A stretch of 22,299 nt of DNA from REEB481 sp041170785. GTDB taxonomy: Bacteria; Bacteroidota; Bacteroidia; NS11-12g; UBA955. Location: contig JBEDND010000189.1 of assembly GCA_041170785.1 (NCBI GenBank), positions 1-22,299 on the forward strand, written 5' to 3'. The notes beneath the pieces are model-generated. The model had not been told where the DNA came from. It ran no database searches and saw only the letters and a list, made by a program, of their open reading frames with translations. Position numbers and translations under genes: made by a program. Position 1 is the first letter of the stretch, and every line of letters starts with the position of its first letter. Shown here piece after piece: positions 6,828 through 13,910 of the stretch.

Positions 6828-9686
6828 TTACGATTTCTTCTTGGAAACGGGCTTCAGCTCTTTGATCAGGAAGCGACCGGTATGGCTGTTTTTATGCGCA
6901 GCCACCTGTTCAGGCGTGCCGCTTACCAAGATGGTGCCACCGCCGGAACCACCTTCCGGTCCAAGATCAATCACGTGGTCGGCTACTTTAATCACGTCCA
7001 TATTGTGTTCCACCACCAAAACGGTATTGCCGCGGTTTACCAGTTCCTGCAGCACTTCCAGCAGCAGCCGGATGTCGTCAAAATGCAAGCCGGTGGTGGG
7101 TTCATCAAGGATGTAAAAGGTTTTGCCCGTATCGCGTTTGCTGAGCTCGGTGGCCAGTTTCACCCGCTGCGCTTCTCCGCCGCTCAGGGTTGTGCTGCTT
7201 TGTCCGAGTGTGATGTATCCCAGGCCAACCTGCTGCATGGTGATGATTTTCCGGCGGATGAGCGGGATGTGTTCAAAGAATGTAACAGCCTGTTCCACGC
7301 TCATTTCCAGAACGTCGGTGATGCTTTTTCCCTTGTACCGAACTTCCAGCGTTTCGCGGTTATACCGGCGCCCATGACAGGTGTCGCAGGGAACCTCCAC
7401 ATCCGGAAGGAAGTTCATTTCGATGACTTTTCTGCCCGCGCCGCCGCAAGTCTCACAGCGACCGCCCTTCACATTGAAGGAGAACCGTCCGGGTTTATAG
7501 CCACGTATTTTTGCCTCCGGAAGGTTGGCAAACAGGTTTCTGATTTCTGTAAACACCCCCACATACGTGGCAGGATTGCTGCGCGGCGTGCGGCCAATGG
7601 GCGACTGATCGATGCGGATCACTTTATCCACCAGCTCGGTATTCTTCGCTTCTTTCAGGCCGAGGTTCTTGTAATGTGTTCCGTAAATGCGGTTGGAAAG
7701 CAGCGGAAACAGGGTTTCGTTGATGAGTGTGGACTTTCCGCTTCCGCTCACTCCGGTAACGCAGATGAAACAGCCAAGCGGGAAGCGCACATCTACATTT
7801 TTCAGGTTGTTCCCGGAACAGCCCTGCAACTCAATATACTCTTTGCCGAATTTGCGGCGTTGCTCGGGAACCGCAATTTCCAAGGTTCCCGACAGAAACT
7901 TTGCTGTGGTGGTTTCGAAGGAAGCAAAGGTGTTCAGGTCGCCCTGGGCCACAATGCGTCCGCCATGCACGCCGGCACCAGGTCCGATTTCCACCAGATG
8001 GTCGCTTTCCAGCATCATGTCGCGGTCGTGTTCTACCACCAAAACGGTGTTGCCCAAATCGCGCAGTTCCTTTAAACTGGAAATGAGTTTCTCGTTGTCG
8101 CGCTGATGTAAACCAATGCTGGGTTCATCGAGGATATACAATACATTGGTAAGCCTGGATCCGATTTGGGTAGCCAGACGGATGCGCTGGGCTTCTCCAC
8201 CGCTGAGGGTGCGCGCCGGGCTGTTCAGGTTGAGGTAGGAGAGGCCCACGCCTTGCAGAAACGATACGCGGGCATGGATTTCCTTCAGCAGGTCGGTAGC
8301 GATGATTTTCTGGCGTTCGCTGAGCTCCTCGGGAACGGATTCCAGCCACTGCAGCAGTGCGCCGATGTTCATGGAAGCCAGGTCGGCGATGTTCTTGCCG
8401 GCAATTTTGTAAAAACGAGCTTCCTTTTTCAGTCGGCTGCCTTCACAATCCGGACAATGCGTGTTGAGCATGAACTGTTCGGCCCAGTTGCGCATCTCGT
8501 CATCGTCGCTTTCAAAAAACTGTGCCTGAACGAAATGAACCACGCCTTTGAAGTTGGTTTGGACCTTCGTTTTTTTGCCGCGCTCATTCACCTGTTCCAG
8601 CGGGAAGCCTTCTTCAGTGCCATGAAGAATCATCTTCCGAACCTCAGGAGTCAGGCTGCCGATAGGGTCGGCAAGGCTAAATTTATAATGTCGTGCCATG
8701 GCGCGCAACTGGGTGAAGGTCCAGTTTTCTTTGATTTCTCCCAAGGGTAAAATGCCGCCGCGGTTGATGCTTTTTGATGGGTCGGGAATGATTAATTCCT
8801 CAGAAACAACAGAGATCTCGCCCAAGCCTTCGCAGGTAGGACAAGCGCCGTAAGGAGAGTTGAAGGAGAAGGAGTTGGGGTTGGGCTCGTCGTAGCTCAG
8901 GCCGCTCACCGGATCCATGAGGAATTTGCTGAACAGTTGCCGGCTTTGGTCGCTGGTGTCGAGCACCATCATGATTCCCTTGCCCATATTCAGTGCGGTG
9001 CGCACGGATTCTGCCATCCTTGCAGCGGCGGTAGCGCCGGCATCCATGCGGTCAATCACCAACTCAATGTCGTGGATTTTGTAGCGATCCAACTGCATGC
9101 CCGGTTGAATTTCCACCATCACGCCATCCACGCGCATGCGCTGAAAGCCGCGTTTGTGGTACAATTCAAACAGTTCCCGGTAATGTCCTTTCCGGCCTTT
9201 CACCAAAGGCGCCAGGATGGCAATCTTTTTACCAAAATTACGTTGTTCGATGGCTTCAATGATCTGGCCTTCGGTGAAGCGCACCATGCGTTCCCCGGTT
9301 TCGTAACTATACGCATCGCCTGCGCGGGCAAACAGCAGGCGCAGGAAGTCGTAAACCTCGGTGATGGTGCCCACCGTACTGCGCGGGTTGCGGCTCACGG
9401 TTTTTTGTTCGATGCTGATCACCGGGCTGAGGCCCTGAATCTTGTCCACGTCCGGCCGCTTCATGTCGCCGATGAACTGCCGGGCATAGGCCGAGAAGCT
9501 GTCCAGGTAGCGGCGTTGACCTTCGGCGAAAATGGTGTCGAAGGCCAGGCTGGACTTGCCGCTGCCGCTTACGCCGGTAAAAACGATGAGTTTGTTTCTG
9601 GGAATGCTGAGGTCCAGCGCCTTGAGGTTGTGCTCACGGGCACCAAACACATCAATGGAACCGGTATCTTCTGGAACTTCAGGCAT
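6828..9686 (-). CDS. uvrA: Excinuclease ABC subunit A
   Basis: DNA-damage sensor of nucleotide excision repair; a dimeric ATPase that loads UvrB. From the chosen start (M-P-E-V-P-E-D-T-G) it is 952 residues, close to the 940 of E. coli. The frame is open to 9770, but the extra 28 residues do not look like UvrA. Motifs: Walker A G-V-S-G-S-G-K-S (38-45), signature L-S-G-G-E-A-Q-R (494-501), Y-I-L-D-E-P (517-522), second Walker A (645-652), and an intact C-terminal zinc finger C-E-T-C...C-D-T-C before the second signature. The first zinc finger keeps only its second half, A-C-P-T-C (281-285); the first C-x-x-C is replaced by D-P-V-S-G (258-262). TAATTTCG (minus strand, 9702-9709) is a near-consensus -7 element. 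Convergent with the upstream glycosyltransferase, divergent from marC. Confidence 0.97.
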   Translation of the reverse strand: MPEVPEDTGSIDVFGAREHNLKALDLSIPRNKLIVFTGVSGSGKSSLAFDTIFAEGQRRYLDSFSAYARQFIGDMKRPDVDKIQGLSPVISIEQKTVSRNPRSTVGTITEVYDFLRLLFARAGDAYSYETGERMVRFTEGQIIEAIEQRNFGKKIAILAPLVKGRKGHYRELFELYHKRGFQRMRVDGVMVEIQPGMQLDRYKIHDIELVIDRMDAGATAAARMAESVRTALNMGKGIMMVLDTSDQSRQLFSKFLMDPVSGLSYDEPNPNSFSFNSPYGACPTCEGLGEISVVSEELIIPDPSKSINRGGILPLGEIKENWTFTQLRAMARHYKFSLADPIGSLTPEVRKMILHGTEEGFPLEQVNERGKKTKVQTNFKGVVHFVQAQFFESDDDEMRNWAEQFMLNTHCPDCEGSRLKKEARFYKIAGKNIADLASMNIGALLQWLESVPEELSERQKIIATDLLKEIHARVSFLQGVGLSYLNLNSPARTLSGGEAQRIRLATQIGSRLTNVLYILDEPSIGLHQRDNEKLISSLKELRDLGNTVLVVEHDRDMMLESDHLVEIGPGAGVHGGRIVAQGDLNTFASFETTTAKFLSGTLEIAVPEQRRKFGKEYIELQGCSGNNLKNVDVRFPLGCFICVTGVSGSGKSTLINETLFPLLSNRIYGTHYKNLGLKEAKNTELVDKVIRIDQSPIGRTPRSNPATYVGVFTEIRNLFANLPEAKIRGYKPGRFSFNVKGGRCETCGGAGRKVIEMNFLPDVEVPCDTCHGRRYNRETLEVRYKGKSITDVLEMSVEQAVTFFEHIPLIRRKIITMQQVGLGYITLGQSSTTLSGGEAQRVKLATELSKRDTGKTFYILDEPTTGLHFDDIRLLLEVLQELVNRGNTVLVVEHNMDVIKVADHVIDLGPEGGSGGGTILVSGTPEQVAAHKNSHTGRFLIKELKPVSKKKS

Positions 9687-9826
9687 GGTCAGCGGGGCGC
9701 GCGAAATTACGCCCATTTTGCCGAAGTGGAAGTTGTTGGTGGGAAAATAGGGCGAGGCCTGTTTGGCCATTACCGCTTGGCGTGTATTTCCTCCAAAATT
9801 GCCGTAAATCCTTTTGCCCCTGCCGA

Positions 9827-9834
9827 TACCTTTG
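9827..9834 (+). promoter_or_regulatory. -7 element (TACCTTTG) of marC
   Basis: TACCTTTG is a perfect TAnnTTTG and lies four bases before the ATG at 9839, so the mRNA would be leaderless or nearly so. A TTG at about 9799-9801 is a possible -33 box, though slightly far. The position argues against the upstream in-frame start at 9782. Confidence 0.52.
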
Positions 9835-9838
9835 CCCC

Positions 9839-10399
9839 ATGAAATTGCATGAAGTGTTGACCGTGAGTTTTACCCTGTTTGCGGTGATCGACATGATTGG
9901 AGCGGTGCCGCTCATCGTTACGCTCAAGGAGAAAATTCCCGGCATCCACGCGCTGAAGGTCACTATGGCCTCAGCCATCCTCATGCTGGGATTTCTTTTT
10001 GCCGGTGAACCGTTCCTACGCTACCTCGGTGTGGATGTGCAGTCGTTTGCCATCGCGGGCAGCATCGTGATGTTCATCCTCGGACTGGAAATGGTGCTGG
10101 GCATCCATGTGTTCAAACACGATCCGGATCTGAATACCGGCAACATCGTTCCTGTGGCGTTTCCCATCATCGCGGGCTCCGGAACCTTAACCACCATCAT
10201 GTCTTTGAAAAGCACCTATTCCAACCTGGTGATCAGCACCGGAATAGTGCTCAACCTGCTGGTTATTTTTGTGGTGGTGGGAAGCACGCGCTACATCCAG
10301 AAGAACCTGGGTCGCAGTGGACTGGAAGTGATGCGCAAGTTTTTCGGCGTCATCCTGCTGGCCATAGCCGTGAAGATTTTCCGCGCCAACCTGTTCTGA
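9839..10399 (+). CDS. MarC family integral membrane protein
   Basis: A 186-residue inner-membrane protein of the MarC/UPF0056 family, whose biochemical function is not established; the old link to multiple antibiotic resistance in E. coli has been disputed. It starts MKLHEVLTVSFTLFAVIDMI, with the family's early 'F.viDmiGavPl' pattern, and has about six hydrophobic segments. F-P-I-I-A-G-S-G-T-L-T-T-I near residue 110 is the second conserved MarC motif, and the protein ends with a hydrophobic helix G-V-I-L-L-A-I-A-V-K-I-F. It is somewhat shorter than E. coli MarC (about 220 residues). The start was chosen because the promoter-like TACCTTTG would otherwise lie inside the coding sequence. It converges on the ABC ATPase gene with six bases between stop codons. 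Confidence 0.9.
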   Translation: MKLHEVLTVSFTLFAVIDMIGAVPLIVTLKEKIPGIHALKVTMASAILMLGFLFAGEPFLRYLGVDVQSFAIAGSIVMFILGLEMVLGIHVFKHDPDLNTGNIVPVAFPIIAGSGTLTTIMSLKSTYSNLVISTGIVLNLLVIFVVVGSTRYIQKNLGRSGLEVMRKFFGVILLAIAVKIFRANLF

Positions 10400-10424
10400 G
10401 TCGGCTCAGCGGAAGCTGAACAGG
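10390..10424 (+). terminator. Hairpin spanning the convergent stops of marC and the ABC ATPase gene
   Basis: CCTGTTC (10390-10396) pairs with GAACAGG (10418-10424). Inside it TGAG (10397-10400) and CTCA (10405-10408) pair around a TCGG loop, with a one-sided bulge at 10409-10417. Both stop codons lie in the inner arms. On the plus strand AATTTTG follows, a short T-run. It could terminate marC transcription; on the minus strand no T-run follows. Confidence 0.35.
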
Positions 10425-11986
10425 AATTTTGTGTAATCCGTTGGCGGGTTTTGAAACAGCCCCACGGTTGGACCGAAGGCGTCGGTTTTGCCTTCATGCA
10501 GCACCAACAGACGGTGGCTGATCCAGGCCGCCACATCCAGGTCGTGGGTGATGAACAGGTAGCTGAGTTGTTTTTCAGATTGCAGTCGGGCCAGCAGGTT
10601 CAGCACGGAAGCCTGCACGCTGGGATCCAGGGCAGAAACGGATTCGTCAAGGATGATGACTTCCGGATGGGCGCACAGCGCGCGTGCAACACAAACCCGT
10701 TGGCATTGTCCGCCGCTCAGTTCGTGCGGATACGCATTCCAGGTGTGTTCCGGAAGACGTACATCGCGCAGGAGCTGCTCGGCTGTTTCCCGGATTCCTC
10801 GGCTTCTGAGCGTTTGCCTGCCGCCATATTTCAAGGCCTCTTCCAGGGTTTCCAGCACCTTTTGGTATGGATTGAGCGCCGCAAAAGGATCCTGAAAAAC
10901 CAGCTGAACCACGCCCGGAGGAAGCTTATCCAGCGCAGCCAGTTGGATGTTCCCCTGGAAATCCTTGTCCAGCCCGCAGATGATTCTGGCCAAGGTAGAT
11001 TTTCCACTGCCCGATTGACCCAGAACGCAGATGGTTTCGCCGCGGTGCAGGTCGAACTGAATATCGTGCAGCACCGGACGGGCTGAATTTCTGAATTGCT
11101 TTTGCGTTACCTGAACATGAAGTTGAACGGGTGAGGCATTGGGTTGAAGCTCCTGACGTGCCTGTGGTTCCTCGTTGGGCACCGGCAGCGTTTGTTGCCT
11201 TTTCTCCAAGGTGGGACGGCAATCCAGCAGCATTTTGGTGTAATCGTGTTTCGGTTGGCGGAGCATGTCGGCGGCATTGCCTTGTTCCACCACCTGCCCG
11301 TGCTGCATCACCAGCAGCTGATCGGAATAGGCGCCCAGCAGTTCCAGGTCGTGAGAAACCAGCAGGAGCGAAACACCGCGGGTTCGGCACAGGTTGGTCA
11401 TCAAAGCACAAACCTGATGCTTCAGCGCTGCATCCAGCGCGGTGGTTGGCTCATCGGCCAGCAGCAATTCCGGATTGTTGGCCAGTGCCATGGCGATCAT
11501 GAGGCGTTGGCGCTGTCCACCGCTGATTTCATGCGGGTAAGCCTTCATGATGTGATTTGGATCCGGAAGTCCGGTTTCATGAAGCAGCTCCAGGGCACGT
11601 TCCTGGCGGCGCTGCCGATTGGGTTCATCCATACATTCCAGCAGCTGCGCACCGCAGCGCATGGTTGGGTTCAGCGCGCTCATGGGCTCCTGGAAAATAA
11701 AGCCGATGCTTTTCCGCCGGAAGTTTCGCCAGCGCTGGCCGGATTCAGCGCCTGTCCACAGGCTGGTTTCGCTGCTGCCGGAAAAGTGCATCTGCCCGGA
11801 GGCCTTCAGGTTTTTGGGCAACAGGCCCGCGAGCGAAAGAAGGGTCAGGGTTTTGCCGGAACCGGATTCACCTGCAATGCCCACAATGGCTCCGCGGGAA
11901 ACCGACAGGTTGAGCGGCTGCACCAGGTTGCGCTCTTCTGAAGCAATGCTCCACGACTGAAGCGTTAACAGCTGCTGCTCCTTCAC
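10406..11986 (-). CDS. ABC transporter ATP-binding protein with two fused ATPase domains (oligopeptide/nickel class)
   Basis: A 526-residue fusion of two ATPases of the DppD/DppF (YejF-like) class, which normally drive peptide or nickel import. Domain 1: Walker A G-E-S-G-S-G-K-T (39-46), signature I-S-G-G-Q-R-Q-R (154-161), Walker B L-L-L-A-D-E-P (174-180), H212. Domain 2: Walker A G-Q-S-G-S-G-K-S (323-330), signature L-S-G-G-Q-C-Q-R (423-430), Walker B V-I-I-L-D-E-S (443-449), H481. A linker of about 40 residues (255-295) rich in Q, P and E joins them. Both catalytic sites look intact. The start is GTG at 11986; there is no early ATG. No permease or binding-protein gene is nearby, so the transporter partners must be elsewhere. 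It starts 45 bases after the stop of the MerR gene on the same strand and may be cotranscribed with it. Confidence 0.9.
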   Translation of the reverse strand: MKEQQLLTLQSWSIASEERNLVQPLNLSVSRGAIVGIAGESGSGKTLTLLSLAGLLPKNLKASGQMHFSGSSETSLWTGAESGQRWRNFRRKSIGFIFQEPMSALNPTMRCGAQLLECMDEPNRQRRQERALELLHETGLPDPNHIMKAYPHEISGGQRQRLMIAMALANNPELLLADEPTTALDAALKHQVCALMTNLCRTRGVSLLLVSHDLELLGAYSDQLLVMQHGQVVEQGNAADMLRQPKHDYTKMLLDCRPTLEKRQQTLPVPNEEPQARQELQPNASPVQLHVQVTQKQFRNSARPVLHDIQFDLHRGETICVLGQSGSGKSTLARIICGLDKDFQGNIQLAALDKLPPGVVQLVFQDPFAALNPYQKVLETLEEALKYGGRQTLRSRGIRETAEQLLRDVRLPEHTWNAYPHELSGGQCQRVCVARALCAHPEVIILDESVSALDPSVQASVLNLLARLQSEKQLSYLFITHDLDVAAWISHRLLVLHEGKTDAFGPTVGLFQNPPTDYTKFLFSFR

Positions 11987-12031
11987 AGCGGTAAAGATCC
12001 AATAATTGCTGCGAGCGCCAAGTACTTTTTT

Positions 12032-12985
12032 TTAAGCCTTATGGGATTCCTGTTCAATAAAAGAAACAAACTCTGCCGGGTTGTTCATCACCAGCACATT
12101 GGCAGGGAAATGCAAATCCTTGCGTTTCACCACCTGCATGCCGGTCAGCAGAATTTTGGTATGCGGCCAGCTTTTGCTCAAGGCATTGATGAAAATTTGG
12201 GTAGGCAGATTGGTGTTTGCGGCGGTAAGGGTGCAGAAGATAAAATCTGGAACATGCATGGAAAAAATGCTGTTCAGGTCTTCCAGGGGTGTGGAAGTGC
12301 CCAGATAAATAACGCTCTGTGAGCGGGCACGCAGGATGTAGTTGGCAAACAGGAGGCTGAGGTCATGCGGTTCGCCGGCCGGAACAAAAAGCAGGTAGCG
12401 ACGGGCGCCTGGTGCAGGAACCTGATTCAGCTGATCGATGGCCACATACAAACGCTGCCTGATCAGGTTGGTGATGAAGTGTTCGTGGGCAGGATGGATG
12501 CTGCCGCCCAGCCATAATAGACCGATGTGTTCCATGAATGGGAAGATGATCCGACTCATGGTTTCTTCCATGCCAATTTTAAGAACGTTGACCGCCAGTG
12601 TTTTGTTGAATTCGCGTTCGTCGAACGACATCATTGTGGCCACCAGCGCCTGGATCTGACCTTCGTATTGCGTGTGGTTATCGTGAATTTCGAGCGTGCG
12701 CTTCTGCACCTCTTCACGGGTCATCTGCGCAATGGTTTTGATTTTAATCCCATTGCTGGTCAGGATGGCCACGTTCAGCATATACTTCAGGTCGTCTTCT
12801 TCATAATACCTGATGTTGGTTTCGGTGCGCTTGGGTTTCAGCAAGCCGTAACGTTGCTCCCAGATGCGCAGGGTGAAGGCCCTGATTCCCGTGATGTTCT
12901 CAATGTCTTTGATGAAATACTTGTCACGGAAAAATCCTTTTCCTTTTCTGTGTTCCTCTGATATCAACTCCTCGGTATTCGCCAT
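12032..12985 (-). CDS. MerR family regulator with cobalamin-binding domain (CarH/LitR-like photoreceptor)
   Basis: Predicted B12-dependent light-responsive repressor, 317 residues. N-terminal MerR winged helix-turn-helix at 24-61 (F-I-K-D-I-E-N-I-T-G-I-R-A-F-T-L-R-I-W-E, then Q-R-Y-G-L-L-K-P-K-R-T). A helical bundle follows with W158 and E168-H169, spaced exactly as the Trp and Glu-His that contact the adenosyl group in Thermus CarH. The Rossmann-like B12-binding domain has G-E-P-H-D (204-208), where H207 is the candidate lower cobalt ligand, then Y-L-G-T-S-T-P-L-E-D-L. In CarH/LitR, dark AdoCbl-bound tetramers repress and light breaks them up; that behaviour is inferred here. The start M-A-N-T-E-E-L was chosen by family N-terminus; in-frame ATGs at 13000 and 13039 are alternatives. 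It is divergent from the SDR-photolyase operon with 13 bases between starts. Confidence 0.9.
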   Translation of the reverse strand: MANTEELISEEHRKGKGFFRDKYFIKDIENITGIRAFTLRIWEQRYGLLKPKRTETNIRYYEEDDLKYMLNVAILTSNGIKIKTIAQMTREEVQKRTLEIHDNHTQYEGQIQALVATMMSFDEREFNKTLAVNVLKIGMEETMSRIIFPFMEHIGLLWLGGSIHPAHEHFITNLIRQRLYVAIDQLNQVPAPGARRYLLFVPAGEPHDLSLLFANYILRARSQSVIYLGTSTPLEDLNSIFSMHVPDFIFCTLTAANTNLPTQIFINALSKSWPHTKILLTGMQVVKRKDLHFPANVLVMNNPAEFVSFIEQESHKA

Positions 12986-12990
12986 CTTTG
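12983..12990 (+). promoter_or_regulatory. Candidate -7 element (CATCTTTG) of the SDR-photolyase operon, overlapping the merR start codon
   Basis: CATCTTTG differs from TAnnTTTG at one position and lies eight bases before the SDR ATG at 12999. Its first three bases are the complement of the regulator's start codon. On the opposite strand a T-run ending in TTTG (13011-13003) precedes the merR start by 17 bases and may be its own promoter. A MerR-type protein bound here would cover both promoters. I could not find a convincing operator repeat. Confidence 0.4.
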
Positions 12991-12998
12991 CTACATCC

Positions 12999-13910
12999 AT
13001 GACAAAAAAAATACTCATCACAGGAGCCTCCGGTCTCATTGGAAGTGCTTTAAAGCGCCACCTCGAAGAACAAGGCCATCTGTGTGCTGTACTGTCCGCA
13101 AATAAAAAACAAAAAAATCAGGAACATCGGTTTTATTGGGATCCGCTGAATGGAATTGTTGATGAACATTGTCTGGACGGTGTAGCTGTGATTATCCACC
13201 TGGCCGGCGCAGGTATTGCAGCCCGTCGCTGGACAAAAGCATATAAAAAAGAGATTCTGGATTCGAGGGTGAAAGGTGCACAGTTGTTGTTACAACTGGC
13301 AATTAAAAAACAACAGCACATTGCACATTTTATCAGTGCCTCAGGTGTTGGGATATATCCATCCGGAACCGGACAGCCATTAAATGAGCACTATCGAAGC
13401 GGCACTGATTTTTTGAGTGACGTTTGTGTACAATGGGAAGAGGCAGCGCAGCAGTTCGGGTCCATCGGCAGCAAGGTTTCAGTTTTGCGCACTTCTGTTG
13501 TTTTGTCCAATTCAGGTGGTTTTCTGGAGCCATTCCAAACCTCTATGAAATTCGGGATTTTACCGGTACTTGGGCTCAAAAAACAACAGCTCAGCTGGAT
13601 TCATATTGACGACATGGTGCGCATGTATGCTGCTTTGGTGGATGATACGCTGGTACCGGGAAGCTACAATGCTGCAGCTCCGGCTTCTTGCGCGCAAGAT
13701 GTGTTTCTGAAAACACTGGCCGCCGCGGCAGGGAAGAAATGCCTTTATCCGGGCATTCCGCCTTTTTTGGTGCGCCTGATTTTTGGCGAGCAGTCGGCTT
13801 TGTTGCTCAGCGACCAGCAGGTGGTGCCAGAGAAACTTTTACAGCAGGGCTTTGTTTTTAAGTATCCCACTTTAGCATCAGCCTTAGCACAGATTTATGC
13901 CCCAAAATAA
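12999..13910 (+). CDS. TIGR01777 family NAD(P)-dependent epimerase/SDR protein (YfcH-like)
   Basis: A 303-residue atypical short-chain dehydrogenase/reductase of the TIGR01777 (E. coli YfcH, human SDR39U1) family; no substrate is firmly known. It opens M-T-K-K-I-L-I-T-G-A-S-G-L-I-G, the nucleotide-binding Rossmann motif (8-14). Family-typical segments follow: I-I-H-L-A-G-A-G-I-A-A-R-R-W, S-A-S-G-V-G-I-Y-P-S-G-T-G, V-L-R-T-S-V-V-L, S-W-I-H-I-D-D-M and a C-terminal L-L-L-S-D-Q-Q-V-V-P-E-K-L-L-Q-Q-G-F. The ATG at 12999 is set by the Rossmann start; the frame continues upstream into the regulator gene but that part is antisense. It overlaps the photolyase gene by 14 bases, so the two are almost certainly translated from one mRNA. 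The association suggests a role in the light or redox response. Confidence 0.92.
   Translation: MTKKILITGASGLIGSALKRHLEEQGHLCAVLSANKKQKNQEHRFYWDPLNGIVDEHCLDGVAVIIHLAGAGIAARRWTKAYKKEILDSRVKGAQLLLQLAIKKQQHIAHFISASGVGIYPSGTGQPLNEHYRSGTDFLSDVCVQWEEAAQQFGSIGSKVSVLRTSVVLSNSGGFLEPFQTSMKFGILPVLGLKKQQLSWIHIDDMVRMYAALVDDTLVPGSYNAAAPASCAQDVFLKTLAAAAGKKCLYPGIPPFLVRLIFGEQSALLLSDQQVVPEKLLQQGFVFKYPTLASALAQIYAPK

Noticed and set aside
6882..9842. Long open frames (397 and 301 codons) on the plus strand opposite uvrA
   Set aside because: They are antisense to a fully conserved uvrA, have histidine/alanine/glutamine-rich composition and match no family I know. They arise from the codon bias of the real gene.
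11144..11941. 265-codon plus-strand open frame opposite the double-ATPase ABC gene
   Set aside because: Antisense to a gene with two intact ATPase motif sets; no recognisable domain or promoter.
12975..13014. GTATT...AATAC inverted repeat across the merR/SDR divergent region
   Set aside because: Five bases with a 30-base spacer is expected by chance, and it does not fit the usual MerR operator spacing of about 19-20 bases.
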